Below, piece after piece: positions 1 to 8,068 of a stretch of DNA of 36,756 nucleotides; the first letter of the stretch is position 1, and each line of letters begins with the position of its first letter. This stretch comes from an uncultured Aquimonas sp. (GTDB lineage Bacteria; Pseudomonadota; Gammaproteobacteria; Xanthomonadales; Xanthomonadaceae), in NCBI RefSeq assembly GCF_937888285.1, contig NZ_CALART010000086.1, positions 1 to 36,756 on the forward strand. The letters are read 5' to 3'. The notes under the pieces were generated by a model that worked only from the letters and a program-made list of their open reading frames with translations, was not told the origin of the DNA and made no database searches. Made by a program: the position numbers and the translations under genes.

Positions 1-543
<543 letters not shown>

Positions 544-759
544 TCGGAGCATCAAGGCTGGGCACCGAGTGCAGGTGGCGCGGACGCACAGCGCCGCCTG
601 CACGCGGGTCCACCAGCACTTACCGCGCCATGCGCGGCAGCCCACACGGAGAACACCGCCATGGCCCGAATCGGCTGTGATGGCAGCGGCATGGACGAAC
701 GCGACGGCTTGGGGCAGGCTTGGGCGGACGCCGACCCGGCGCACGCTGCCAGCGAAGAC

Positions 760-1431
760 ATGCGCGACATCCTGATCGCCGACGACCACCCCCTGTTCCG
801 CGATGCCCTGCGCCGCACGGTCGCGCAAATCCTGCCCGATGCGCGCCTGCTCGAAGCCGACTCGGTCGACAGCCTGAGCGAGCTGGCCGCGCGGCATCCG
901 CGTGCCGAGCTGCTGCTGCTCGATCTCAACATGCCCGGCGCACACGGCTTCTCGGCCCTGGTGCACCTGCGCGCGGCGTTTCCGACCCTGCCGATCCTGA
1001 TCGTCTCGGCGCGCGAAGATCCCGCGCTGATGCGCCGCGCGCTCGGCCACGGCGCCTCGGGCTTCATCCCGAAATCGGCGGATGTCGAACAGATCGGCCG
1101 CGCCATCCACGCCGTGCTCGACGGCGACACCTGGCTGCCGCCGGGCATCGGCGGCTCGGGCGTCTCGCTGGACCCGGAAGAAGAAGCCCTGGCCGCGCGC
1201 GTCGCCGAACTCACGCCGCAGCAGTACCGCGTGCTGACCATGGTTTGCAACGGCCTGCTCAACAAGCAGATCGCCTACGAGTTGAACGTCAGCGAGGCCA
1301 CCATCAAGGCCCACATGACCGCGATCCTGCGCAAGCTCGGCGCCCACTCGCGCACCCAGGCCGTACTGCTGGCCGCCAAGCTCACCGTCGACGGCCGCGC
1401 CACCGCGGTGCCGGCGGATGACGACGAGTAA
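760..1431 (+). CDS. LuxR/NarL-type response regulator, CrbR/ErdR-like
   Basis: Two-component response regulator of 223 residues from Met760. The receiver domain (about residues 1-120) has the acidic pair D8-D9 in 'IADDHPLF', phosphoacceptor D55 in 'LLLLDLNMPG', S83 in 'LIVSARED' and K105 in 'FIPKSAD'. The LuxR helix-turn-helix covers about residues 151-208 ('LTPQQYRVL...NKQIAYELNVSEATIKAH'). The start is uncertain. ATG 661 has a better Shine-Dalgarno (GGAG about 10 bases upstream) and would add 33 residues, but receiver domains of this family normally begin within a few residues of 'DILIADDHP', so 760 is preferred. From memory the sequence resembles Pseudomonas ErdR and Vibrio CrbR, which activate acs in response to acetate. 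It lies directly downstream of acs. The partner kinase could be the SLC5-type hybrid kinase at 23999-27508. Confidence 0.9.
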   Translation: MRDILIADDHPLFRDALRRTVAQILPDARLLEADSVDSLSELAARHPRAELLLLDLNMPGAHGFSALVHLRAAFPTLPILIVSAREDPALMRRALGHGASGFIPKSADVEQIGRAIHAVLDGDTWLPPGIGGSGVSLDPEEEALAARVAELTPQQYRVLTMVCNGLLNKQIAYELNVSEATIKAHMTAILRKLGAHSRTQAVLLAAKLTVDGRATAVPADDDE

Positions 1432-1459
1432 TCGCGCGCCGCGCCCTCAAGCGCCATAG

Positions 1460-1477
1460 GGTGGGCCCTGGCCCACC
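1460..1477. repeat. TAGGG-headed intergenic dyad (type GGTGGGCC-GGCCCACC)
   Basis: Perfect 8-bp inverted repeat with a 2-base loop, preceded by TA so that the element reads TAGGGTGGGCC..., between the response regulator gene and ybaK. Similar hairpins are widespread between genes in many proteobacteria. It shares the TAGGG head with the dyads near 2131, 15582 (read on the minus strand) and 15754. It could form an RNA hairpin but has no T-tract, so it is not called a terminator. Confidence 0.7.
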
Positions 1478-1540
1478 ATGAGCTCCGCCCCACCGCACCC
1501 CACACGGCCGCGCACCCGCCGCCTCGATCGGAACCCCACG

Positions 1541-2020
1541 ATGAGCCGCGCCACCCCCGCCACCCGCATGCTCGATACCGCGAAGGTCGCATATCGTCTG
1601 CACACCTACGACTACGACCCCGAAGCCGCCAACGTCGGCCTGCAGGCGGCCGCCGCGCTGGGCATCGAACCCGCGCGCATGCTGAAGACGCTGATGGTCG
1701 AACTCGACGGCAAACCCGCCTGCGCGGTCCTGCCGGTCGACCACGAGCTCAGCCTGAAGAAGCTCGCCGCAGCGCTGGGCGGCAAACACGCCGCGATGCT
1801 GCCGGTGCCGACCGCCGAGCGCATCACCGGCTACCACGTCGGCGGCATCAGCCCCTTCGGCCAGAAGAAGCGCGTGCCGGTGGTGCTGGAGCATTCCGCA
1901 CTCGCCCACGCCACCGTCTACTGCAACGGCGGCCAGCGCGGCCTGCAGCTCGAACTGGACCCGCGCGTGTTCGCACAGGTGCTGGGCGCAAAGGTGGTGG
2001 AGGTGGTGGCGGCTGGGTGA
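1541..2020 (+). CDS. ybaK: Cys-tRNA(Pro) deacylase, YbaK/EbsC type
   Basis: YbaK hydrolyses Cys-tRNA(Pro) formed when prolyl-tRNA synthetase mischarges cysteine, so it is a trans-editing factor of translation fidelity in the cytoplasm. The 159-residue protein equals the usual family length and forms one YbaK/aaRS-associated domain. The conserved lysine is in 'RMLKTLMVE' (K49), and the 'GGISPFGQKKR' loop lies near residues 98-108. ATG 1541 gives the family N-terminus ('MSRATPATRMLD...'); an in-frame upstream extension to 1478 would read through the intergenic dyad and is rejected. The 3' end of the gene has been duplicated: a diverged copy of the last 25-odd codons and the sequence downstream of them lies directly after the gene. 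Confidence 0.93.
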   Translation: MSRATPATRMLDTAKVAYRLHTYDYDPEAANVGLQAAAALGIEPARMLKTLMVELDGKPACAVLPVDHELSLKKLAAALGGKHAAMLPVPTAERITGYHVGGISPFGQKKRVPVVLEHSALAHATVYCNGGQRGLQLELDPRVFAQVLGAKVVEVVAAG

Positions 2021-2520
2021 CCAAAGCGCAGTCGCTCAGCGTCCGTCGCGTCAAGTCGTCGCCGCACGCTTTCACCACGGCCGGTGCGCGACACGCGCAC
2101 CCTACAGACTGGCGCAGCCGCACACCGTAGGGTGCGCCTGCGGCGCACCACGCCGCGACCCGTGGTTTCTCGCACAGGCGCTGGGCGCGAAGGTGGTGGA
2201 GATCGTGGCGGCGGCGTGACAGCCTCGGGCCCCGGCGGGTAGCGTGGCCTGCAGGTCGAACTCGACCCGCGCGTGTTCGCGCAGGTGCTGGGCGCAAAGG
2301 TGGCGGAGATTGTCGCGGCAGGGTGACCAAAGCGCAGTCGCCCAGCGTCCGCCTCGTCGTGCCGTCACCGCACGATGTCATCACGACCGGTACGTCACAC
2401 GCGCACCCCACGGATTGGCGCAGCCCGCACACGGTAGGGTTCGCGTGTCGCGCACCACGCTGCGACCCGTGGCGCTGCGCCCATGTGCACGGATCGTGGC
2501 GGCGGCGTGACAGCCGCGAA
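1940..2520 (+). repeat. Tandem duplication of the ybaK 3' end and its downstream spacer
   Basis: Two direct copies of a unit of about 300 bp lie head to tail: unit A from about 1940 and unit B from 2246, an offset of 306. Unit A starts inside ybaK at the codons for 'GLQLELDPRVFAQVLGAK'; unit B starts with the same sequence with scattered substitutions and no gene in front of it. Both continue through the TGA, then 'CCAAAGCGCAGTCG', the 'GGCGCAGCC' stretch and a TAGGG-type hairpin. Each unit ends with a further piece related to the ybaK end ('ATCGTGGCGGCGGCGTGACAGCC' at about 2201 and 2493), so the structure is nested. The substitutions show that the duplication is not recent. The region 2021-2608 holds no other supported gene. 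Confidence 0.85.
2128..2149. repeat. TAGGG-headed dyad (type GGTGCGCC-TGC-GGCGCACC)
   Basis: Perfect 8-bp stem (2131-2138 with 2142-2149) and 3-base loop, headed by TAGGG at 2128. An outer inverted repeat GCGCACCCTAC (2095-2105) against GTAGGGTGCGC (2127-2137) offers an alternative 11-bp pairing, so two hairpins could exclude each other. A decayed copy lies near 2434-2457 in the second duplicated unit. Confidence 0.65.
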
Positions 2521-2608
2521 CCCGCCAGGCATCCCAAACGCCCCTGGCACTTGATCCGCGCGCGCACCCCGCCCAGCATCGGGCCTTTCCGATGGGGGAG
2601 TGCCCGTG

Positions 2609-4642
2609 ATGCTTCGACACCTGATCTGCCTTGGCCTGTTGGCCGCCGCCCTGCCCGCGTTCGCGGACACCGCGGCCAAACAACCGTTCACCGTCGAACG
2701 CAGCTGGGAGATCCAGCGCCTCGGCACGCCGACGATCTCGCCCGACGGCAGCCGCATCGTCGCGCCGGTGACGCGCTTCGTGATGGCCGAGGACCGCGGC
2801 TATACCGACCTGTGGCTCTGGAACGCCGACGGCAGCGGTGAGCGCCGCTTCACCACCCACACCAGCAACGAGGGCGGCGCCGTGTTCAGCCCGGACGGCA
2901 AGCACATCGCCTTCGTCGCCCAGCGCGAAGACGACAAGGCGCCGCAGCTGTACGTGATGCCGATCGACGGCGGCGAAGCCACGCGCCTGACCACCCTGGC
3001 CACCGGCGTGCAGAGCCCGAAGTGGATCGGCGACGGCAGCCGGCTCGCCTTCGTCTCGCGCGTGTTCACCGACCTGCCGCTGGCCGAACAGGGCAAGCGC
3101 CTGGAAGAGCGCAGCACCAGCAAGATGACCGCACGCGTGTTCGAGGGCTCGGTCACCGCCTGGGACCAGTACCTCGACGAACGCGAGTTCCACGTCTTCG
3201 CCGTGCCTGCCGTCGGTGGCGAAGTGCAGGCGCTCACGCAGCCGACCGGCCTGAGCCTGCCGCGCGGCTCGGTCATGGGCACCGATGCACTGTTCGCGCT
3301 GTCGCCGGACGGCACCGAGCTGGCCTTCGTCGCCGATTCCGACCCCGCTCCGAACCGCAGCAACCTCGACGTGTTCACCGTCGCGATCGGCGGCGCGGAG
3401 GCCAACAACCTCACCGCCGACAACCCGGCCAACGACGGCAGCCCGGCCTACAGCCCGGACGGCCGCTACTTGAGCTACAGCCAGCAGCGCATCAAGGGTT
3501 TCTACGCCGACCGCATGCGCCTGATGCTGCGCGAGCGCCGCAGCGGCGACACCCGCGAGCTGTACCCGGACTTCGACCGCAGCATCAGCGGCGCGCTGTG
3601 GGCCGACAACAGCCGACGCCTCTACGCCTCGATCGACGACGCCGGCACCGAGCGCGTCTACGAGCTGCCGCTGCAGGGCGCACCGCGCGCGCTGACCGGC
3701 GTGGAATCCATCGGCTCGCTGGCGCTGTCGAAGTCCGGCCGCCTGGTCGGCCTGCGCCAGACCTTTATCGAACCGCCGACGCTCGTCTCCATCGACACCC
3801 GCCGCGGCAGCACCACCAAGCTGTCGACGATCAACGACGCCCTGCTGGCCGCCACCGACTTCGGCACCTACGAGTCGGTCACCTACACCGGTGCGAACGG
3901 CGCCGAAATCCAGATGTGGGTGAACTACCCGCCGGGATTCGACAAGACGAAGAAGTACCCCTTCTTCATGCTGATCCACGGCGGCCCGCACAACGCCATC
4001 ACCAACGGCATGGCTTTCCGCTGGAATGCCCAGGTGTTCGGCAGCTGGGGCTATGTCACCGCCTGGCCGAACTTCCACGGCAGCTCCGGCTTCGGCCAGG
4101 ACTTCGCCGACTCGATCAACCCCAACTGGGCCGACAAGCCCTACGAGGACGTGATCAAGGCCGCCGAGTGGTTCGCCCAGCAGCCGTGGATCGACACCGA
4201 GCGCATGGTCGCCGGCGGCGGCAGCTACGGCGGCTACCTCACCAGCCTGATCCTGGGCCGCGAACACCCCTTCCGCGCCCTGGTCGCACACGCCGCGGTC
4301 TACAACCTCTACACCCAGTACGCCGCCGACTTCGCCACCGAGATGCCGCGCTTTGGCGGGTTCTGGGAAGAGGCCAACCGCGAGATGATCGAGAAGACTT
4401 CACCGCACTACCACGCGGCGAACTTCAAGACGCCGACCCTGGTGGTGCATGGCCAGAACGACCTGCGGGTGCCGGTGAATCATGGCGTCGAGCTGTATCA
4501 GACGCTGTTGATGAAGGGCGTGCCGACGCGGTATGTGTACTACCCGAATGAGAACCACTGGGTGTTGAAGCCGCAGAACTCGGTGTTCTGGTACCAGCAG
4601 GTGAAGCGCTGGTTTGAGGAGCATGGGGGGTTGGGGGAGTAG
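2609..4642 (+). CDS. Secreted S9-family prolyl oligopeptidase-type serine peptidase
   Basis: Peptidase of 677 residues, probably periplasmic or secreted, that cleaves peptides with a Ser-Asp-His triad. The N-terminus 'MLRHLICLGLLAAALPAFA' is a signal peptide with likely cleavage after AFA. Residues from about 25 to 400 form a WD40/TolB-like propeller with repeated 'SPDG' turns. The C-terminal alpha/beta-hydrolase domain (from about 420) has oxyanion motif 'LIHGGPH', nucleophile S539 in 'GGGSYGGY', D618 in 'HGQNDLRVP' and H650 in 'NENHW'. The triad is complete and the length is typical of dipeptidyl or acylaminoacyl peptidases. ATG 2609 is chosen because GGGGGAG ends eight bases upstream; GTG 2600 and GTG 2606 are in frame but overlap or abut that site. 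The exact substrate preference cannot be read from the sequence. Confidence 0.93.
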   Translation: MLRHLICLGLLAAALPAFADTAAKQPFTVERSWEIQRLGTPTISPDGSRIVAPVTRFVMAEDRGYTDLWLWNADGSGERRFTTHTSNEGGAVFSPDGKHIAFVAQREDDKAPQLYVMPIDGGEATRLTTLATGVQSPKWIGDGSRLAFVSRVFTDLPLAEQGKRLEERSTSKMTARVFEGSVTAWDQYLDEREFHVFAVPAVGGEVQALTQPTGLSLPRGSVMGTDALFALSPDGTELAFVADSDPAPNRSNLDVFTVAIGGAEANNLTADNPANDGSPAYSPDGRYLSYSQQRIKGFYADRMRLMLRERRSGDTRELYPDFDRSISGALWADNSRRLYASIDDAGTERVYELPLQGAPRALTGVESIGSLALSKSGRLVGLRQTFIEPPTLVSIDTRRGSTTKLSTINDALLAATDFGTYESVTYTGANGAEIQMWVNYPPGFDKTKKYPFFMLIHGGPHNAITNGMAFRWNAQVFGSWGYVTAWPNFHGSSGFGQDFADSINPNWADKPYEDVIKAAEWFAQQPWIDTERMVAGGGSYGGYLTSLILGREHPFRALVAHAAVYNLYTQYAADFATEMPRFGGFWEEANREMIEKTSPHYHAANFKTPTLVVHGQNDLRVPVNHGVELYQTLLMKGVPTRYVYYPNENHWVLKPQNSVFWYQQVKRWFEEHGGLGE

Positions 4643-4653
4643 GGCTGGGTTGG

Positions 4654-4685
4654 CCCCGCCGGCTGGCTTTGGTCGGTCGGCGGGG
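4654..4685 (+). terminator. GC-rich hairpin after the S9 peptidase gene
   Basis: CCCCGCCG (4654-4661) pairs with CGGCGGGG (4678-4685) eleven bases after the stop codon. No T-tract follows, so intrinsic termination is uncertain; it may instead protect the 3' end of the mRNA. Confidence 0.4.
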
Positions 4686-4978
4686 TTGGAGGATTGATTG
4701 GAGGCTTAGAGGCCTAGATGGATACGGCGCAGCAGAGTCGCACTGAGACGCGAGGCGCGGTTGAGTCAGGTGGTGGGGTGCGGTAACGTCCCCCAAGCGT
4801 TTCGAGAGTGGTGCGGTGGGCTCACCCGATTAGGCCGCAAACTATCCCGCGCACAAGGCGCAGCAGTCCGAATAAGGTCGTGCTTTTTTGGGGCGGACGG
4901 CTTGGAGCCCCAGTCATACCGCAGATTAGACGCCACTTTGACGCCTGCACTGAGCTGGGCGGCAATTGAGAGGTTTCC
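4686..4978. other. Non-coding junction into a lower-GC accessory block
   Basis: Together with the hairpin in front of it this leaves 336 bases without a supported gene. GC content falls across it towards the TIR-like gene. I see no tRNA remnant, integrase site or clear flanking direct repeat. A run of six T (about 4884-4889) precedes GGGGCGGACGGC. Confidence 0.5.
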
Positions 4979-5749
4979 GTGACTACATGCTTTGTGATGC
5001 AGCCTTTCGATGGCGGAACCTTTGACCGTCGCTACGAGGAGGTCTTTGCCCCTGCAATTAGGGCTTCTGGCCTCGAGCCATATCGAGTAGACCAAGATCC
5101 GTCCGTAAGTATTCCGATTCAAGACATTGAGAGGGGCATTCGAGACTCTCAGTTGTGTCTAGCTGAGATCACTCTTGACAACCCCAACGTTTGGTTCGAA
5201 CTTGGGTATGCGATCTCCGCCGGAAAGGAAGTAGTGCTGGTCTGCTCAGACGAGAGAGCTACGAAGTTTCCATTCGATGTACAGCATCGGTCCATACTCA
5301 CTTACAAGACGAAATCCATAAGCGACTATGAACGTCTAGGCAAGGCCATTACCGGTCGCATTACCGCTTACTTAAAGAGAGCAGAAACGGTATCGAGTGT
5401 CGCTCAAGCAACGAAGCTGACCAAGTTTGACGGGCTCGACCAGTTCGAGGTGGTTGCGCTCGCTACGATTGCACAGAACTTTGATCATCCGGAGGATCAC
5501 GCTTCTCCACATCAGATCAAGAGAGATATGGAGGCGAGTGGCTTCACTCGACTTGCTGCAACGCTTGCGCTTCGTTCGTTGTCGGAGAAGGGGCTGGTCA
5601 CCGTCAACACCTTCCACGAGTATCAGTCGGGTGACCCCTACCTGGGTTACTCAATCTCTGAATCTGGGTGGACTTGGGTTTTGGCCAACAAGGACAAGTT
5701 CGCTCTGAAGCGCGAAAATCCCGAAATCTTTCCAGATATTCCCTTCTAG
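4979..5749 (+). CDS. TIR/deoxyribosyltransferase-like domain protein with C-terminal winged helix
   Basis: Protein of 256 residues and unknown role. Residues 1-130 look like a Rossmann-type domain related to TIR and nucleoside 2-deoxyribosyltransferase folds: opening strand 'CFVMQPFDGG', then 'IQDIERGIRDSQLCLAEIT', then 'NPNVWFELGYAISAGKEVVLV'. E74 in 'WFELGYA' sits where the catalytic glutamate lies in deoxyribosyltransferases and TIR NADases. Residues of about 155-250 ('FEVVALATIAQNF...RSLSEKGLVTV') look like a winged helix-turn-helix. The start is GTG 4979 with GAGAGG five bases upstream. Codon use is much less GC-rich than in the neighbours (roughly half GC), which suggests transfer. The PIN-like gene follows on the same strand after 146 bases. 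Proteins with such domains are often NAD or nucleotide hydrolases in phage defence; that is inference here. Confidence 0.75.
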   Translation: MTTCFVMQPFDGGTFDRRYEEVFAPAIRASGLEPYRVDQDPSVSIPIQDIERGIRDSQLCLAEITLDNPNVWFELGYAISAGKEVVLVCSDERATKFPFDVQHRSILTYKTKSISDYERLGKAITGRITAYLKRAETVSSVAQATKLTKFDGLDQFEVVALATIAQNFDHPEDHASPHQIKRDMEASGFTRLAATLALRSLSEKGLVTVNTFHEYQSGDPYLGYSISESGWTWVLANKDKFALKRENPEIFPDIPF

Positions 5750-5895
5750 TGCTGCCGCCCAAGTAAGCGTTCAAGCGGACCGCCGGGAGGTGCTTGGATA
5801 TCTGTTGAAAGTATGGCAGCTGGCGGCCGCTTTACGCGGCGCCCGATTTTGCGGCGGTGTTCCCGGCGACCTCACCTCCTCACCAGAGAACTCAC

Positions 5896-7131
5896 ATGCG
5901 CTCAAAGTTCAGTTGGTACTTCGCACCAAGCAAGTGTGAGATCGAAAAGGCTTGGAAGAGCGGTGTCCTCTCGGTCGACACAAACGTCTTGCTCGACCTC
6001 TACCGATATCACAAAGAGACACGCGACAGCCTGTTGGCGAGCATTAGAGGTTTTGAAGGTTCGAAGTGGCTGTCTTATCAGGCGGCCACAGAGTTCTTTA
6101 GAAACAGGACCAAGGTAATTGTTTCATCTGAGAAGTCGTTCAAGAATGCTGAAGAGGAGGTGAGCAAACTTTCGGCAAGTCTGGAAGGGGTCGCCAGTCA
6201 GCTTAGGGGGAATCGGATTATTCCTGCAGAAATTGCGAGAGAACTGGCCGAGTCAATTGCCCCGGCACTGACCAAAGCGAAAGATAAAATTGCTGTGGCA
6301 AAGAGCGAGTATCCGAAGTTTCTGCAGGATGATCCTATTCTTAAGGAGCTTGCGGAGATTTTTGATGGAGCTGTTGGAGATGATTTTCCGGAAGATCAGC
6401 GAGAATCGATCAGAGCTACGGCGGAGGAGAGAAAGGAGAAGAGGATTCCTCCGGGCTACGCGGACGACGAGAAGGATGAAGATCGTTCATACGGCGACTA
6501 CTACCTTTGGAAGCAAATACTCGATCACGCCGCTCAAGCGAAGCGATCGGTTGTTCTCGTAACTTCCGAGCGAAAAGAGGACTGGTGGGAAAGGATATCC
6601 GGAAGAACCACCGGACCCCGACCAGAGCTCTTGCGGGAGGCGCTTGCGGCATGCGGCCAACGGATTCATATCTATCAGACTGAGCAATTCTTGGAGTACT
6701 CTCTCCAACGAGCCCAGAAGCCCATCAATGAGAATGCAATTGAGGAAATTCGAGCTGTCAGTCGATGGCGCGCAGAGCTTGAGGCAGCGGTCGTGCTCCA
6801 AAAGCAAGATGCTAAAGACAGAACTTCGCTTGGTAACGCAGGCAGGCTCTTTGTGGCGCTCCGGCGTCCGGTCCGAAACTTCACCGTTAGCGGCCACCTG
6901 GCACCAAATATGGTTGAGGTCCCACAGCTAAACGCTAGGCTGGTGAGTGGTCCAAGCACGCTGCCGGATTATTCGCTCAATGTGGGTACCGGAACCACCT
7001 ATGACTTCAACATTCACATCATAAGCAAGCAACTTGGAGTGCGCTTACCAGTTGGCGATTATGTTTTCGAGTACGAGGCGAAATGCGAACCACCTGAAGA
7101 GCAAGAACAAGGCGGCGCAGAGGAGATCTAA
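5896..7131 (+). CDS. PIN-like domain (PIN_8 type) protein, putative nuclease
   Basis: Protein of 411 residues. The first 240 or so match, from memory, the PIN_8 family: 'SKFSWYFAPSKCEIEKAW' opening, 'SVDTNVLLDLYRY' with acidic D28, E66 in 'AATEFFRNR', 'PPGYADDEKDEDRSYGDYYLW' with D201, and 'VLVTSERKEDWW' with D229. These are the metal-binding acidic positions of a PIN nuclease and all look intact, so RNA or DNA cleavage is plausible. Residues of about 75-135 are helical and charged. The tail (about 300-411) is rich in predicted strands and unrecognised. ATG 5896 fits the family N-terminus better than the in-frame ATG at 5857; the Shine-Dalgarno (AGAGAA) is weak. Lower GC content and the same orientation as the TIR-like gene upstream suggest one acquired unit. 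Confidence 0.82.
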   Translation: MRSKFSWYFAPSKCEIEKAWKSGVLSVDTNVLLDLYRYHKETRDSLLASIRGFEGSKWLSYQAATEFFRNRTKVIVSSEKSFKNAEEEVSKLSASLEGVASQLRGNRIIPAEIARELAESIAPALTKAKDKIAVAKSEYPKFLQDDPILKELAEIFDGAVGDDFPEDQRESIRATAEERKEKRIPPGYADDEKDEDRSYGDYYLWKQILDHAAQAKRSVVLVTSERKEDWWERISGRTTGPRPELLREALAACGQRIHIYQTEQFLEYSLQRAQKPINENAIEEIRAVSRWRAELEAAVVLQKQDAKDRTSLGNAGRLFVALRRPVRNFTVSGHLAPNMVEVPQLNARLVSGPSTLPDYSLNVGTGTTYDFNIHIISKQLGVRLPVGDYVFEYEAKCEPPEEQEQGGAEEI

Positions 7132-7174
7132 AGCAATAACGGGGTCACCATTGCGCCGCCCGGAATCCGCACCA

Positions 7175-7197
7175 AAAAGGGTTCAGGTTCACTTTCT
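7175..7197 (+). repeat. GGGTCAGGTTCACTTTCT-type repeat, copy 1
   Basis: Reads AAAAGGGTTCAGGTTCACTT plus TCT, between the PIN-like gene and the first small membrane-protein gene. Two further copies lie at 7687-7710 and 8069-8093. Similar 'GGGGTCAGGTTCACTTT' strings occur between genes in many gammaproteobacteria, often near REP-associated transposases, but no transposase is present here. Confidence 0.7.
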
Positions 7198-7262
7198 TCG
7201 CGATAGCGAATGAGCCCGACCACGTTCGCGCCGCCATCTTCACTCAAATCATCAGGTTATCC

Positions 7263-7670
7263 ATGAGCACTCAAGCAGCCCAGGAGGCAGGCGAGGACTT
7301 AGGCCTCGGCGCCCGGCTACTTCTAGGCGGATTCACTTTGCTTATCGGCGCACTGATGGTGCTCGTCGCGTCTCCCGAAGAAGGCGATAAGCGGCTTTTC
7401 TTCTACGCATTCGCCGGCTTCTGCTTTCTGATCTCGTTTGCCTGTATTTCGAAAGGACGCCCTCGCCAGTTTGTCGGCAGCATCATTGGCGCCGTCGTCT
7501 TCGGCTCGGGCGTGTGGTATCTCGCCTCTACGCTGAGCGCAGGCCCGGTCGCCTCGTCGTCGCGCGCCGAGCCTTCGACCCTCAATGCGCTGTTGTTCAT
7601 GCTCTTTTTCGGACTTCCCGGGGCGCTCTATGCTTGGAGAACGCGCTTCGGCTTTCGCAAGGCGGGCTGA
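7263..7670 (+). CDS. Small integral membrane protein, unrecognised
   Basis: Protein of 135 residues that I do not recognise. Hydrophobic stretches at about 18-37 ('LLLGGFTLLIGALMVLVA'), 45-62 ('FFYAFAGFCFLISFACIS'), 70-90 ('VGSIIGAVVFGSGVWYLAS') and 107-124 ('LNALLFMLFFGLPGALYAW') suggest four membrane helices, with a basic C-terminal end ('RTRFGFRKAG'). ATG 7263 follows a spacer without a strong Shine-Dalgarno. The gene is bounded on both sides by the same repeat (7175 and 7687), as is the next gene. Its GC content lies between that of the island and that of the chromosome. An ordinary inner-membrane protein and a small immunity or defence accessory are both possible. Confidence 0.7.
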   Translation: MSTQAAQEAGEDLGLGARLLLGGFTLLIGALMVLVASPEEGDKRLFFYAFAGFCFLISFACISKGRPRQFVGSIIGAVVFGSGVWYLASTLSAGPVASSSRAEPSTLNALLFMLFFGLPGALYAWRTRFGFRKAG

Positions 7671-7686
7671 TACCGTCTCGATGCCA

Positions 7687-7710
7687 ATAAGGGGTCAGGT
7701 TCAGTTTCTC
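7687..7710 (+). repeat. GGGTCAGGTTCACTTTCT-type repeat, copy 2
   Basis: Reads ATAAGGGGTCAGGTTCAGTT plus TCTC, 16 bases after the previous stop codon. It is followed by a run of C and T (about 7724-7737) just before the next small gene. Confidence 0.7.
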
Positions 7711-7762
7711 CAACAGAGGACTACCCCCCTTTTTTTGGCCAACTGCTAGAGCGGCGCATTTC

Positions 7763-8041
7763 ATGACTCCACGTTGGATTTCCCTCACTGCAACGATTCT
7801 GCTTGTTTTCATGGGTGTGGGTCTCGGCCTCACCTGCATGTACGGAGCCGACTTGAACATCGCTGCGCGGATGCTTTCGGGTTTGGCGGCCGCGGTGTGC
7901 TTCTACGCACTCGTCTTCTTGTCGGCGGCGGCGCGTGTGCGCGTGCTGATGGCGCTCTTCCCAAGCACGCACAGCGCTCTGGAGTCCGCGAGCGGGGAGG
8001 ACCCGAATCGCAAGCGCGAGCGCGAGCGCGAGCGCGAGTAG
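7763..8041 (+). CDS. Small membrane protein with a repetitive Arg-Glu tail
   Basis: Protein of 92 residues, not recognised. Two membrane helices are likely, at about 6-28 ('ISLTATILLVFMGVGLGLTCMY') and 36-58 ('MLSGLAAAVCFYALVFLSAAA'). The last residues are alternating Arg-Glu encoded by a hexanucleotide microsatellite; each repeat unit adds Arg-Glu without changing frame, so length variants would keep the stop codon. ATG 7763 gives the only good N-terminus; no strong Shine-Dalgarno is visible. Like the previous gene it lies between two copies of the same repeat. A shadow frame on the other strand is longer but has no such protein-like features. Confidence 0.6.
   Translation: MTPRWISLTATILLVFMGVGLGLTCMYGADLNIAARMLSGLAAAVCFYALVFLSAAARVRVLMALFPSTHSALESASGEDPNRKRERERERE
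8014..8039 (+). repeat. GCGAGC hexanucleotide microsatellite
   Basis: About four perfect GCGAGC units at the 3' end of the small membrane-protein gene. The unit length is a multiple of three, so slippage changes the length of the Arg-Glu tail without switching the gene off. Confidence 0.8.
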
Positions 8042-8068
8042 TTGAGCGCCCTGTCAGGTCGCGGTTCA

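Noticed and set aside
2600..2608. GTG starts upstream of ATG 2609 for the S9 peptidase
   Set aside because: They overlap or abut the Shine-Dalgarno GGGGGAG, which is well placed for ATG 2609.
2381..4291. A 636-codon minus-strand open frame over the S9 peptidase
   Set aside because: The plus-strand gene has a full catalytic triad and signal peptide; the antisense product is low-complexity Val/Ala/Gly/Arg.
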